A stretch of DNA of 64,000 bases from an uncultured Mediterraneibacter sp. (GTDB taxonomy: Bacteria; Bacillota; Clostridia; Lachnospirales; Lachnospiraceae): the NCBI GenBank assembly GCA_944383695.1, contig CALWQP010000011.1, positions 1 to 64,000 on the forward strand, in the 5' to 3' direction. The notes beneath the pieces are model-generated. The model worked only from the letters and a program-made list of their open reading frames with translations. It had not been told where the DNA came from and searched no databases. The translations under genes were made by a program, and so were the position numbers. The first letter of the stretch is position 1; every line of letters starts with the position of its first letter. Shown piece after piece: positions 1-7,312 of the stretch.

Positions 1-21
1 AGTTTTATAGTTTATCAAAAA

Positions 22-59
22 GTGACATTATCTCAAGAGAATCCTAAGGTGACATTATC
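22..59. repeat. Two direct copies of an 11-bp motif near the left edge
   Basis: The motif GTGACATTATC occurs at 22-32 and again at 49-59, a start-to-start distance of 27 bp. Repeated short motifs like this occur at the ends of some insertion sequences, so the window may begin just inside or beside one, but no transposase is visible here to prove it. Confidence 0.4.
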
Positions 60-120
60 ATAAGTGAATAACATACAGAGCGGTTCTGTATTGACATTGG
101 CAGTCTTTCGTGTTATTTTT

Positions 121-143
121 GTGTACTATATGAAATAATACAC
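121..143. promoter_or_regulatory. Palindromic operator upstream of the GntR/ABC operon
   Basis: Arms GTGTACTAT (121-129) and ATAATACAC (135-143) are inverted repeats with one mismatch around a 5-bp centre, so GTGTA and TACAC sit 13 bp apart. GntR proteins of the YtrA subfamily bind inverted repeats of this general form, and the gene just downstream (176) encodes one. Autoregulation is inferred. A TTGACA at 91-96 may be part of the promoter, but no well-spaced -10 box was found. Confidence 0.55.
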
Positions 144-175
144 TTCACACACATATATCAGAGAAGAGGGATGTC

Positions 176-544
176 ATGATTTCAATTGATTATCAGAGCA
201 AGCTGCCGCTCTATGAGCAGATCGCGCAGAAGTTTCAAACGCTGATCTTAAAAGGCGCGCTGTCTCCTGAAGTGCAGATGCCATCCGTGCGGACGCTGGC
301 AGTGGAACTGTCGATCAACCCCAACACCATCCAGAAAGCTTACTCTCTGCTGGAACAGCAGGGCTATATCTACCCGGTGAAGGGCAGGGGCAATTTCGTG
401 TCAGACAGTTCCGTGCTTGTGCAGAAGGAGAAGGAATCTCTGCTGGAAGATGTCCGGCAGCTGATTGAAGAAGGGAAAGAACTGGGGGTCCGGCAGACAG
501 AATTCATACAAGTCATTGACCGGATATACAGGAAAGGGGATTGA
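176..544 (+). CDS. GntR-family transcriptional regulator, YtrA subfamily
   Basis: This 122-residue protein has an N-terminal winged helix-turn-helix (about residues 10-75, including the run MPSVRTLAVELSINPNTIQKAY typical of GntR proteins) and only a short helical tail instead of a large effector domain. That is the layout of the YtrA subfamily, which usually represses an adjacent ABC transporter operon. A GAAGAGGGA ribosome site precedes the ATG. Its TGA stop is one base before the ATG of the ABC ATPase gene, so the two are translated as a unit. The palindrome at 121-143 is the likely operator. The ligand is unknown. Confidence 0.9.
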   Translation: MISIDYQSKLPLYEQIAQKFQTLILKGALSPEVQMPSVRTLAVELSINPNTIQKAYSLLEQQGYIYPVKGRGNFVSDSSVLVQKEKESLLEDVRQLIEEGKELGVRQTEFIQVIDRIYRKGD

Positions 545-545
545 A

Positions 546-1448
546 ATGATCGAGCTAAAGAATGTTGACAAGATTTTTCGAGATATCCACGCTGCGGACA
601 ACATCACCGCTTCTATACAGGAGGGGCTGATCTTCGGACTGGTGGGATCGAACGGCGCGGGAAAGAGCACACTCCTGCGCATGATCTGCGGCGTCATAAA
701 ACCGGACAGCGGAGAAGTGCTTGCGGATGGGGAGCCTGTGTTCGAGAATCCGTCTGCAAAATCGCAGATATGTTTTTTGTCTGATTCACCCTATTATTTT
801 GCAAACGCAAATATTGAGGAAATGAGAGACTACTATATGACGGTTTACCCTGGGTTTGACCGGAAAATGTTTGACTCTCTTGTAAACAAATTTGACCTGG
901 ACCCGAAGCGGAAGATCAATTCTTTTTCAAAGGGAATGAAAAAGCAGGTATCCATTCTCCTGGGACTGTGCGCGAAGACAAAATACCTCCTGTGCGACGA
1001 GACGTTTGACGGTCTTGACCCTGTAGTCCGCCAGGCGGTGAAGAGTCTGTTCGCCTCAGAGATCATGAACCGGGACTTTACTCCGGTAATCTCGTCCCAC
1101 AATCTGCGGGAGCTGGAGGATATCTGTGACAGCGTGGGTCTTCTGCACAAAGGAAAACTGCTGCTGACGCAGGACTTGGATCACATCAAATCCAATATCT
1201 GCAAGCTGCAGTGTGTGATCCCGGATTCCCACAAAGAGCAGGAGATGCTCAGCGCTCTGCGCGTGATCAAGATGGAGCGTTCGGGATCTCTGCTGACGCT
1301 GACCGTGCGCGGCGGCAGAGGGGAAGTACTCTCCCTGGCTCAGGATAAGGGAGCACTCTTTGCAGAGACGCTTCCGCTGACTTTGGAAGAGATATTTATC
1401 AGCGAAACGGAGGTGGCAGGTTATGACATCAAAGATTTCTTATATTAA
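546..1448 (+). CDS. ABC transporter ATP-binding protein (YtrB-like)
   Basis: The 300-residue ATPase has Walker A GSNGAGKST, a signature region FSKGMKKQ (a weak form of LSGGQ), Walker B LLCDETFDGLD and the switch histidine in ISSHNLRE. The ATG at 546 is preferred: GGAAAGGGGA lies just upstream and translation follows the regulator stop by one base. A longer in-frame start at 465 would run inside the regulator gene. It overlaps the permease gene by 26 bases. Together they form an ABC-2-like exporter of the type controlled by YtrA regulators, often linked to cell-envelope stress. The substrate cannot be read from the sequence. Confidence 0.9.
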   Translation: MIELKNVDKIFRDIHAADNITASIQEGLIFGLVGSNGAGKSTLLRMICGVIKPDSGEVLADGEPVFENPSAKSQICFLSDSPYYFANANIEEMRDYYMTVYPGFDRKMFDSLVNKFDLDPKRKINSFSKGMKKQVSILLGLCAKTKYLLCDETFDGLDPVVRQAVKSLFASEIMNRDFTPVISSHNLRELEDICDSVGLLHKGKLLLTQDLDHIKSNICKLQCVIPDSHKEQEMLSALRVIKMERSGSLLTLTVRGGRGEVLSLAQDKGALFAETLPLTLEEIFISETEVAGYDIKDFLY

Positions 1449-3618
1449 ACTGATCCGCGTGGATATCCGGCACAGGGGATGGCTTGCCGCGCTGACATGC
1501 ATCGGACTGTTCCTGGGGATGCCTGTTTTTACAATGCTTTATATAGACAGTTGGTTCAGCAGCAGCACGGCGGCATCAGTGGCAGAAGGCGGGAATGCCA
1601 CGGCAGATCAGAGCAGGGCGTATATCATAGAACAGATCCGTGAGATTTTCCCGGGTCTGCTTAATGGACAAATATTGAGTTATCTGGCAGCGGCGATCGC
1701 TATGCTTGCCGTGCTGTGCGCCCTGACGGGATTCGCATACATCCATTCAAAGGAGAAGCTGGACTTTTATCATGCCCTTCCGGTAAAGAGAGGGCAGTGG
1801 TTTGCAGTAAGTTATCTCTCGGGACTTCTGATCTTCCTCGTGCCTTATGTGATCTGCGCGGCGCTTACGATCGCCGTGGGCGGCGCGAACGGGATCATGA
1901 CGGCGGAACTGGCGGGGGAATGTGTTGTGGCGGCAGCAGGAGGCATGTTTGCCTTTCTTCTGATATATCATACCTGTATCCTGGCGGCGATGCTGACAGG
2001 GCAGACGGTGACAGGACTTCTTGCCACACTTGTGATCGCGGTGTATCCCTTCCTTGTATTCGGTCTGTTTACATCGTTGAAGGGCATCTTTTTTGAGACA
2101 TATTACGGGGCTGCGGCGAGTCTTACAGATGCCCTGGCAGAGACACTGTCCCCTGCCGGACTGTTTGTCAGCCTGATCAGCAATACGGGGCACGGAGTCC
2201 CCAGTACCAGACTCTTTATTGCAGCGGCAGTGCTTGCGGTCCTGCTCCTGGCAGGCGCCTTTCTCCTGTACCGGATCTATCCATCGGAGGCGGCGGGCAA
2301 CGCACTTGCGTTTCCGAGGACCGCGCCTGTATTTAAAGTAATGATCTGTATCCCGGCGGCGGTGTTCGCCAGCATCATTGCGAAGACATTTATGGGGATG
2401 TCAGGGACGAAATGGATTCTTGTATTGAGCCTTCTGGCGGCTGTGATCCTCTGCGGGGTGATCGAATTTATCTATCAACAGGATCTGCGGATGCTGCTGA
2501 AGAGCTGGATCTCGTCTGTTATCTCAGTGGCGGGCGTTCTCCTTGTTCTGTGCATTTTCCAGTTTGACCTGACAGGGTATGACACTTATCTGCCGGATCA
2601 GGATAGGGTGGAAAGCATCCGCATCCATCCGGATTCTTTCTGGGGATATTTTGAATATCCGGAAGATTATTCAGGATATGCTGGAGAGACATTTGTGGGC
2701 TCCGGCGCCTCTGATGAGGGGACGGAGGTTCTGTACCATCTGGCACAGGCGGGTATGAGAAATCTGGAGGAGGGCTATACTCCAAATGCCCTGGATCTTG
2801 CAGATGTGGATAGTGAAATAGACAGAGATTATATCAATACTGTCTTCTGCTATAAGCTGTCCGGTGGCAGAGAGGTATACCGCAGGTATTGCCTGGGCCG
2901 GGAGGAACTTCTCTCTGCGATAGAGGACTTGAGTCAGAGTGAAGCGTTCAGAAAGGAGCTGTTCCCCATCTTCCATATGGACACTTCCCATGTGGCTTCC
3001 GTATCCTATCGTGATGCTTATGGGGTGGGCACATTGATGGAGCTGAGTGACGAACAGATCCAGACGCTTCTGGATGCATATAAAAAAGATGTGCTGGCGG
3101 TGGATGTGAAAGTTCTTGCCGGGAATCAGCCTCTTGGTGAGCTGCTGCTGGAGATCCCTGATGAGAATGCTGCAGATGTGTCTGACGAAAACGATACTGT
3201 AAACGCTTATGCGGAATATGGAAACGGCGTTCAGCCGGGGATGGTCACCCTGGGAAGCTTCTATATCTATGAGGGATATGAGAATACCCTTGCCTGCATG
3301 GAGGAATACGGATATACTATGCGAACAGAGATCGCACCGGAGGATGTACAGTCTGTTAGCTTGTATCTGTCTGCAGAATCCATGAGGAGCGGTAAGTATA
3401 CAGAACTGCTCCCATCCCTCTCTTCAAATGTCGAACGTTATGCCTATGATGACGGGTCGCAGGATATCACGATCCGGTCTCAGGATGATATCCGCATAGT
3501 GCTGGAGTACCTTGAACCCTATTACGGAGGGATCCTGGGAAGCGGCAGCGGGATGGATGATTATGCGGATATCCAGTTCGAGGAAGGGAGCAGCTACTAT
3601 TCTTATAAGATCAGATGA
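1423..3618 (+). CDS. ABC transporter permease with large C-terminal extracytoplasmic domain
   Basis: This is a 731-residue membrane protein. About six to eight hydrophobic segments occupy roughly residues 20-390 (for example near residues 18-40, 85-110, 130-190, 270-290 and 320-390). They are followed by a soluble acidic domain of about 340 residues, rich in Asp, Glu and Tyr, to the C-terminus. This resembles the permeases paired with YtrA/YtrB-type proteins in clostridia, where the tail is thought to face outward. The gene starts inside the ATPase gene, which supports coupled translation. Function beyond being an ABC-2-type permease is not known. Confidence 0.85.
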   Translation: MTSKISYIKLIRVDIRHRGWLAALTCIGLFLGMPVFTMLYIDSWFSSSTAASVAEGGNATADQSRAYIIEQIREIFPGLLNGQILSYLAAAIAMLAVLCALTGFAYIHSKEKLDFYHALPVKRGQWFAVSYLSGLLIFLVPYVICAALTIAVGGANGIMTAELAGECVVAAAGGMFAFLLIYHTCILAAMLTGQTVTGLLATLVIAVYPFLVFGLFTSLKGIFFETYYGAAASLTDALAETLSPAGLFVSLISNTGHGVPSTRLFIAAAVLAVLLLAGAFLLYRIYPSEAAGNALAFPRTAPVFKVMICIPAAVFASIIAKTFMGMSGTKWILVLSLLAAVILCGVIEFIYQQDLRMLLKSWISSVISVAGVLLVLCIFQFDLTGYDTYLPDQDRVESIRIHPDSFWGYFEYPEDYSGYAGETFVGSGASDEGTEVLYHLAQAGMRNLEEGYTPNALDLADVDSEIDRDYINTVFCYKLSGGREVYRRYCLGREELLSAIEDLSQSEAFRKELFPIFHMDTSHVASVSYRDAYGVGTLMELSDEQIQTLLDAYKKDVLAVDVKVLAGNQPLGELLLEIPDENAADVSDENDTVNAYAEYGNGVQPGMVTLGSFYIYEGYENTLACMEEYGYTMRTEIAPEDVQSVSLYLSAESMRSGKYTELLPSLSSNVERYAYDDGSQDITIRSQDDIRIVLEYLEPYYGGILGSGSGMDDYADIQFEEGSSYYSYKIR

Positions 3619-3646
3619 CCGGCTGTTATAAAGATGAATAACCGGT
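3617..3646. terminator. Possible shared hairpin between convergent genes
   Basis: The arms ACCGG/CCGGT with inner TTAT/ATAA form a modest hairpin spanning the end of the permease gene and the last codons of bioY. There is no clear T-run, so the call is weak. Confidence 0.3.
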
Positions 3647-4207
3647 AGCCCTGTGTACGGCTGTTCTTAGTTTGGGTCCGGCGATGGCGGCAATGATGAT
3701 CTTGATCCCGTCGCCTGCCAGATAAGGCAGGACGCCGATGGAGAGGGCTGCTGGAAAAGTCAGTTTCAGCTGCAGGGCGAGCCATGCAGTGCCGAAGAGA
3801 TAGCACACAGCCATGCCCAGGATCATGCCTATGACAGCGGCTGTATTCTTCCCGGGGAACGCTTTCATCAGGAATCCCTGTATCAGCGCAAGAAAGAGAA
3901 AACCGATGAGATATCCGCCGGTGGGACCGGCAAGTTTGCCAAGCCCTCCGCTGAAGGAAGAAAATACCGGGAGCCCGGCTGTGCCGAGGCAGAGATAGAC
4001 AAGGAGGCATACTGTGCCTCCTTTTATTCCGAGCAGATAGATGGCAAAGAAAATGGCAAGGTTCGTGAGCGTGATCGGCACAGGGCTGACCGGGAGCGGG
4101 ATGGATAATGGGCCCAGGATGCAGAGCACAGCGGTCATAAGCCCGATCAGTGTGAGTTGTCTGGTGCGTGTTTTCGGCTGCCGGGGCAGTGTGTCGGTTG
4201 TTTTCAT
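3626..4207 (-). CDS. bioY: BioY-type biotin transporter, S component of an ECF transporter
   Basis: The 193-residue integral membrane protein carries the BioY hallmarks: the N-terminal run TLIGLMTAVLCILGPLSIPLP, then VSPVPITLTNLAIF, and a later GPTGGYLIGF segment. It has about six membrane helices. BioY binds biotin and delivers it alone or with a shared EcfA/EcfT module, which is not encoded in this window. The ATG at 4207 is chosen because AAAGAGGTG lies nine bases upstream; the open frame extends further but runs through the promoter. A BirA-like operator overlaps the promoter, which supports biotin-responsive control. Confidence 0.92.
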   Translation of the reverse strand: MKTTDTLPRQPKTRTRQLTLIGLMTAVLCILGPLSIPLPVSPVPITLTNLAIFFAIYLLGIKGGTVCLLVYLCLGTAGLPVFSSFSGGLGKLAGPTGGYLIGFLFLALIQGFLMKAFPGKNTAAVIGMILGMAVCYLFGTAWLALQLKLTFPAALSIGVLPYLAGDGIKIIIAAIAGPKLRTAVHRATGYSSL

Positions 4208-4285
4208 GTTTAAGTACACCTCTTTCGGTTTATTTGGAAGCTTTTGAAATGTGCGGGTCACTTGCGGGCCCCATGTTATGGACAA

Positions 4286-4338
4286 AGTATAAAGCAGGAC
4301 AGGTATAATGTCAACCTTATTAAAATACAGGTTTACAA
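4286..4338 (-). promoter_or_regulatory. bioY promoter with BirA-like operator
   Basis: On the reverse strand there is TTGACA (4309-4314), a 17-bp spacer and TATACT (4286-4291). Overlapping the -35 box is an inverted repeat, GGTTTACAA (4330-4338) with its partner ATGTCAACC (4308-4316), separated by 13 bp. It resembles BirA operators, TTGTAAACC paired with GGTTTACAA, with one mismatch and a somewhat short spacer. Binding would block the promoter when biotin is plentiful. The promoter is strong by inspection; the operator identity is inferred. Confidence 0.75.
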
Positions 4339-4461
4339 TATGGGGCGTTAGGAGAAGCGCCAGTCTATGCATTTCACAAAAAAATAATAATCTTGCCCCG
4401 CTGTACATGTTATAATATCACCACAGTGGCTGACCGTAATTTCACACACAGGAGAGAAGCA

Positions 4462-5313
4462 ATGTTTGGTTATGTAACGATATATGAGCCGGAGCTGAAA
4501 GTAAAAGACTTAAAAAAATATAAGGCGTACTACTGCGGGCTGTGCCGTGTGTTAATGGAAGAGTACGGATTTATGGGGCAGATGACCCTTACTTATGACA
4601 TGACGTTTGCGATCATCCTGCTGTCATCCTTGTATGAGAGTGTGTCGGAGACGGAGCAGCACCGCTGTAAGGTGCATCCTGTGAAGAAGCAGACGATGCT
4701 CAGGAATGAGATTACGGCATATGCCGCGGCGATGAATGTCCTGCTGGCATATTACCACATGGAGGATGACTGGCAGGATGAGCGGAAAATCAGCAGTTTT
4801 ATAAAAAAAACCATGGTGCACGGAAAGGCAAAGCAGATCATAGGACAGTATCCGAGACAGAGCAGGGCGATCGAGTCCGCGCTGAAAGAACTGGCGGAGT
4901 GCGAGAAAGAGAAGAGTACAGATATTGACAGGACGGCAGGATGTTTTGGGAAACTGATGGAAGAGCTGTTCGTGTACCGCGAGGATATATGGGAAAAAAA
5001 TTTGCGTAAAATGGGTTTTTTCCTGGGGAAATTCATCTACATCATGGATGCATACGAAGATTTGCCTGAGGATATGAAAAAAGACAGATACAATCCGCTG
5101 AGAGAAGTTTACAGCCGGAAAGATTATGAGGACAGGATGAAGCAGATCCTGTGTATGATGATCGCGGAGAGCACAGCGGAATTTGAACGGCTTCCGTGTC
5201 TCCTTGATGTGGACATTTTGAGGAATATATTGTATGATGGAGTCTGGAATCGTTATAATAAGATGCAGATGAAGAAAAGTGAGGAACAAAAAAATGGCGA
5301 AAAATCCATATGA
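4462..5313 (+). CDS. DUF5685 family protein
   Basis: This 283-residue protein begins [20 protein letters not shown] and soon has a CxxC pair in YYCGLC (about residues 24-29), as in the DUF5685 family of clostridia. The rest is mainly helical and charged with no catalytic motif I recognise; two longer hydrophobic stretches ([19 protein letters not shown] and [18 protein letters not shown]) look like buried helices. The start at 4462 follows AGGAGAGAAGC. It overlaps the next gene, for a J-domain protein, by 20 bases, so the two are almost certainly co-translated. The biochemical role is unknown; a cofactor-linked or chaperone-linked role is only a guess from the neighbour. Confidence 0.8.
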   Translation: MFGYVTIYEPELKVKDLKKYKAYYCGLCRVLMEEYGFMGQMTLTYDMTFAIILLSSLYESVSETEQHRCKVHPVKKQTMLRNEITAYAAAMNVLLAYYHMEDDWQDERKISSFIKKTMVHGKAKQIIGQYPRQSRAIESALKELAECEKEKSTDIDRTAGCFGKLMEELFVYREDIWEKNLRKMGFFLGKFIYIMDAYEDLPEDMKKDRYNPLREVYSRKDYEDRMKQILCMMIAESTAEFERLPCLLDVDILRNILYDGVWNRYNKMQMKKSEEQKNGEKSI

Positions 5314-5965
5314 TGTGCTCGGCGTATCACCTAGCGCGTCGGATGAGGAGATAAAGAAGGCGTACCGGGATCTGACCAGGAAATATCATCCGGACGCCAA
5401 TGTGGATAATCCTCTTGCAGACCTGGCAGAGGAGAAGTTCAAGGAAGTCCAGGAGGCGTATGACACGATCATGCATGAGCGTTCGGCAGGAGGCTCCGGC
5501 GGATATTCCTACAGCGGATCGGGGAGTTCGGAAGGATACTCCGGGTATGGATATGGCGGCCCTTCCGGCGGTTATCAAAATGCCCAGGCAGACCCAAGGC
5601 TTCAGGCGGCGGTGAACTATATCAACAGCCGGCGTTTTCGCGAGGCGCTCAATACACTTGACCAGGTGCCGGAGAGATCGGCTCTGTGGTACTATTTAAG
5701 CGGCTGTGCCAACGCAGGGCTGGGGAATAACGTTCTGGCGAGAGACCATGCGGCGCAGGCGGTCAACATGGAGCCGAACAATCTCCAGTACAGACAGCTC
5801 TTAAATCAGCTTGAGTTCAGCAGCCAGAGATACCAGCACAGCGGGTACGGCTCCGGATATGGTATGGGCGGCAGTTCCTGCGGCACCGGCAATCTGTGCT
5901 GCGATCTGTGGTGTGCAGATACGCTCTGTGAATGTATGGGAGGAGATCTTTGTTCATGCATGTAA
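5294..5965 (+). CDS. J-domain (DnaJ-like) protein with cysteine-rich tail
   Basis: Residues 1-70 form a J domain ([20 protein letters not shown] and the HPD tripeptide in KYHPDAN), the part that stimulates Hsp70 ATPase. It is followed by a Gly/Ser/Tyr-rich linker, a TPR-like helical segment (about residues 100-180, with [20 protein letters not shown]) and a tail with eight cysteines in the last thirty residues. It lacks the canonical DnaJ zinc-finger domain and substrate-binding domains, so it is a specialised co-chaperone, not DnaJ itself. The start at 5294 (MAKNPYD) matches J-domain proteins and lies inside the end of the DUF5685 gene. Confidence 0.85.
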   Translation: MAKNPYDVLGVSPSASDEEIKKAYRDLTRKYHPDANVDNPLADLAEEKFKEVQEAYDTIMHERSAGGSGGYSYSGSGSSEGYSGYGYGGPSGGYQNAQADPRLQAAVNYINSRRFREALNTLDQVPERSALWYYLSGCANAGLGNNVLARDHAAQAVNMEPNNLQYRQLLNQLEFSSQRYQHSGYGSGYGMGGSSCGTGNLCCDLWCADTLCECMGGDLCSCM

Positions 5966-6489
5966 AGACGAAGACCCTTGCGTTTGGCGGGTTGCTTCTG
6001 GCGCTGACCATTGTTTTTATGGCGCTCGGAAGCATCATTGAGACAAGTACATTATTTCTGCTCGCGGCGGCATCCTTTTTCGTGGGGATCGTTGTGCGCG
6101 AATTCGGGCTGAAAGCAGGCGCGGTGTTCTATCTTGCCGCAGTGTTGCTTGGGTTTATAATTGCGCCGAACAAGTTTTACGTGCTTACGTTTACAGCAAT
6201 GGGATTCTATATCTGGGGGATCGAGGCTGTGTGGAGATGGCTGGAAAAACGGCCTCAGTTTAGAAAAAGACGGAGAATCTTCTGGATTTCAAAATATGTG
6301 ATTTTTAACATTATATATATCCCGATCGTGCTCGTGTTCCGGGACATGCTCTTTGCCCGGGCAGTATCAGATGCAATGCTGGTTGGAGTTCTCGTTGGAG
6401 GTCAGCTTGGTCTCTTCATATATGACAAGGCATACGAATATGTGCAGGCTCATGTATGGGGAAAGATGCGCGGCAGAGTGATGGGATAG
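5956..6489 (+). CDS. Multi-spanning membrane protein, unknown function
   Basis: The 177-residue protein has four to six hydrophobic segments ([19 protein letters not shown] near residue 8, then [28 protein letters not shown] and a helix near residue 140). It is preceded by GGGAGGAG and overlaps the J-domain gene by ten bases, so it is the third gene of that operon. Its size and pattern recall small ECF-type substrate-binding membrane proteins, but no motif confirms this. A terminator follows directly. Confidence 0.75.
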   Translation: MHVKTKTLAFGGLLLALTIVFMALGSIIETSTLFLLAAASFFVGIVVREFGLKAGAVFYLAAVLLGFIIAPNKFYVLTFTAMGFYIWGIEAVWRWLEKRPQFRKRRRIFWISKYVIFNIIYIPIVLVFRDMLFARAVSDAMLVGVLVGGQLGLFIYDKAYEYVQAHVWGKMRGRVMG

Positions 6490-6505
6490 TTGTGAAAAAA
6501 TGTGT

Positions 6506-6550
6506 AAAAGGGGTCAGGCGCCTTCTAAAGAGGGCTTGACCTCTTTTGTT
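6506..6550 (+). terminator. Rho-independent terminator
   Basis: AAAGGGGTCAGGC pairs with GCTTGACCTCTTT through one or two G-U pairs, followed by TTTGTT. It ends the DUF5685/J-domain operon. The left arm contains AAAAGGGGTCAG, a 12-mer also present at 25919-25930. Confidence 0.8.
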
Positions 6551-6590
6551 AATGTTGTAAATCCTGGAAAAATAAAAGAGCAAAAAGGAA

Positions 6591-6612
6591 GAGTCACGTA
6601 AAAACGTGACTC
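6591..6612. terminator. Perfect 9-bp hairpin
   Basis: GAGTCACGT and ACGTGACTC flank a four-base A loop. Downstream on the + strand is AAAGGGGG, not a T-run; on the - strand the sequence after the hairpin is TTCCTTTTTG. It may terminate leftward transcription or shape an RNA end. Confidence 0.45.
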
Positions 6613-6762
6613 AAAGGGGGAAAAAGTTTATGAAAAAGTGTTCTTCTTCAAGAACAATTATAGTATAGAAAATAGTTGTGTAAAAAGTGTGATGAAGTTT
6701 TGAATGGATTATGAACAAAAGCATAAAAATGTGTGAAATACAGGTGCCATTTCTGCTGATAC

Positions 6763-7066
6763 TTGCAGATGAAAGAAAATGCGGTGAGCCCATCTTCACA
6801 TGGTTTGAGGGTTCCCCCCTCCTGTACCGTGGCCGTGACCTGTTCCAGATGTCAGGACAGTACTACTTTTGTCTGCCAGGTGAGCAGTCAGACCACGGAA
6901 GCTGCTGTCACAGCCGCAGATGACAGTAACAGCATTAATAACGCTGACAATAATAGCGGTACAGCAACTCCTAAGACCGGTGATACCGTTCCCTATCTCA
7001 TGCTGTATATTATTGTGCTTGCGGGCTGCGGAGCTGATCGTCCGGCCACGGAAACGCTGCTGCTAA
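6763..7066 (+). pseudogene. Remnant of a sortase-anchored cell-wall protein
   Basis: An open frame here (from 6763) carries a Thr/Ser-rich spacer, then ATPKTGDTVPYLMLYIIVLAGC, a sorting-type motif (codons from about 6970) plus hydrophobic segment. The frame then runs off into unrelated sequence. In the +1 frame from 7028 the same DNA reads A-E-L-I-V-R-P-R-K-R-C-C-stop (TAA at 7064), the positive tail expected after such a segment. A frameshift near 7020-7030 explains both. No start with a ribosome site, signal peptide or intact domain remains, so this is the decayed 3-prime end of a gene like the neighbouring sialidase. The AT-rich stretches on either side (6614-6762 and 7067-7185) show no other gene. 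Confidence 0.6.
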
Positions 7067-7185
7067 GGAGCGTGTTTTTAAGTTGTATTGTGAAGATAAA
7101 AAACGAAATGGAAGCATTTGTTAATATTGACATATTTATACTTTTTGATATGTTTGTACTTTTGTTATTTTTTACAAAATAGCGA

Positions 7186-7214
7186 TTGTTCAGATAGAAA
7201 AAATACTATATAAT
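7186..7214 (+). promoter_or_regulatory. Promoter of the sialidase gene
   Basis: TTGTTC (7186-7191), 17 bp, then a perfect TATAAT (7209-7214), about 95 bp before the GTG start. A further TTGACA at 7127-7132 has a poorer -10 (TATGTT). Confidence 0.6.
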
Positions 7215-7312
7215 AACAAAAACAGAGGGGTTAGAGTACTGACAGAGAATAATGTGAATAAAAATGGGGCAAGATTCACAATTTTTATTGGAAGAAAGGT
7301 GGAAAAAGAAAG

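Noticed and set aside
6611..6799. Reverse-strand 62-codon frame
   Set aside because: It sits in AT-rich non-coding DNA with no ribosome site and no recognisable composition.
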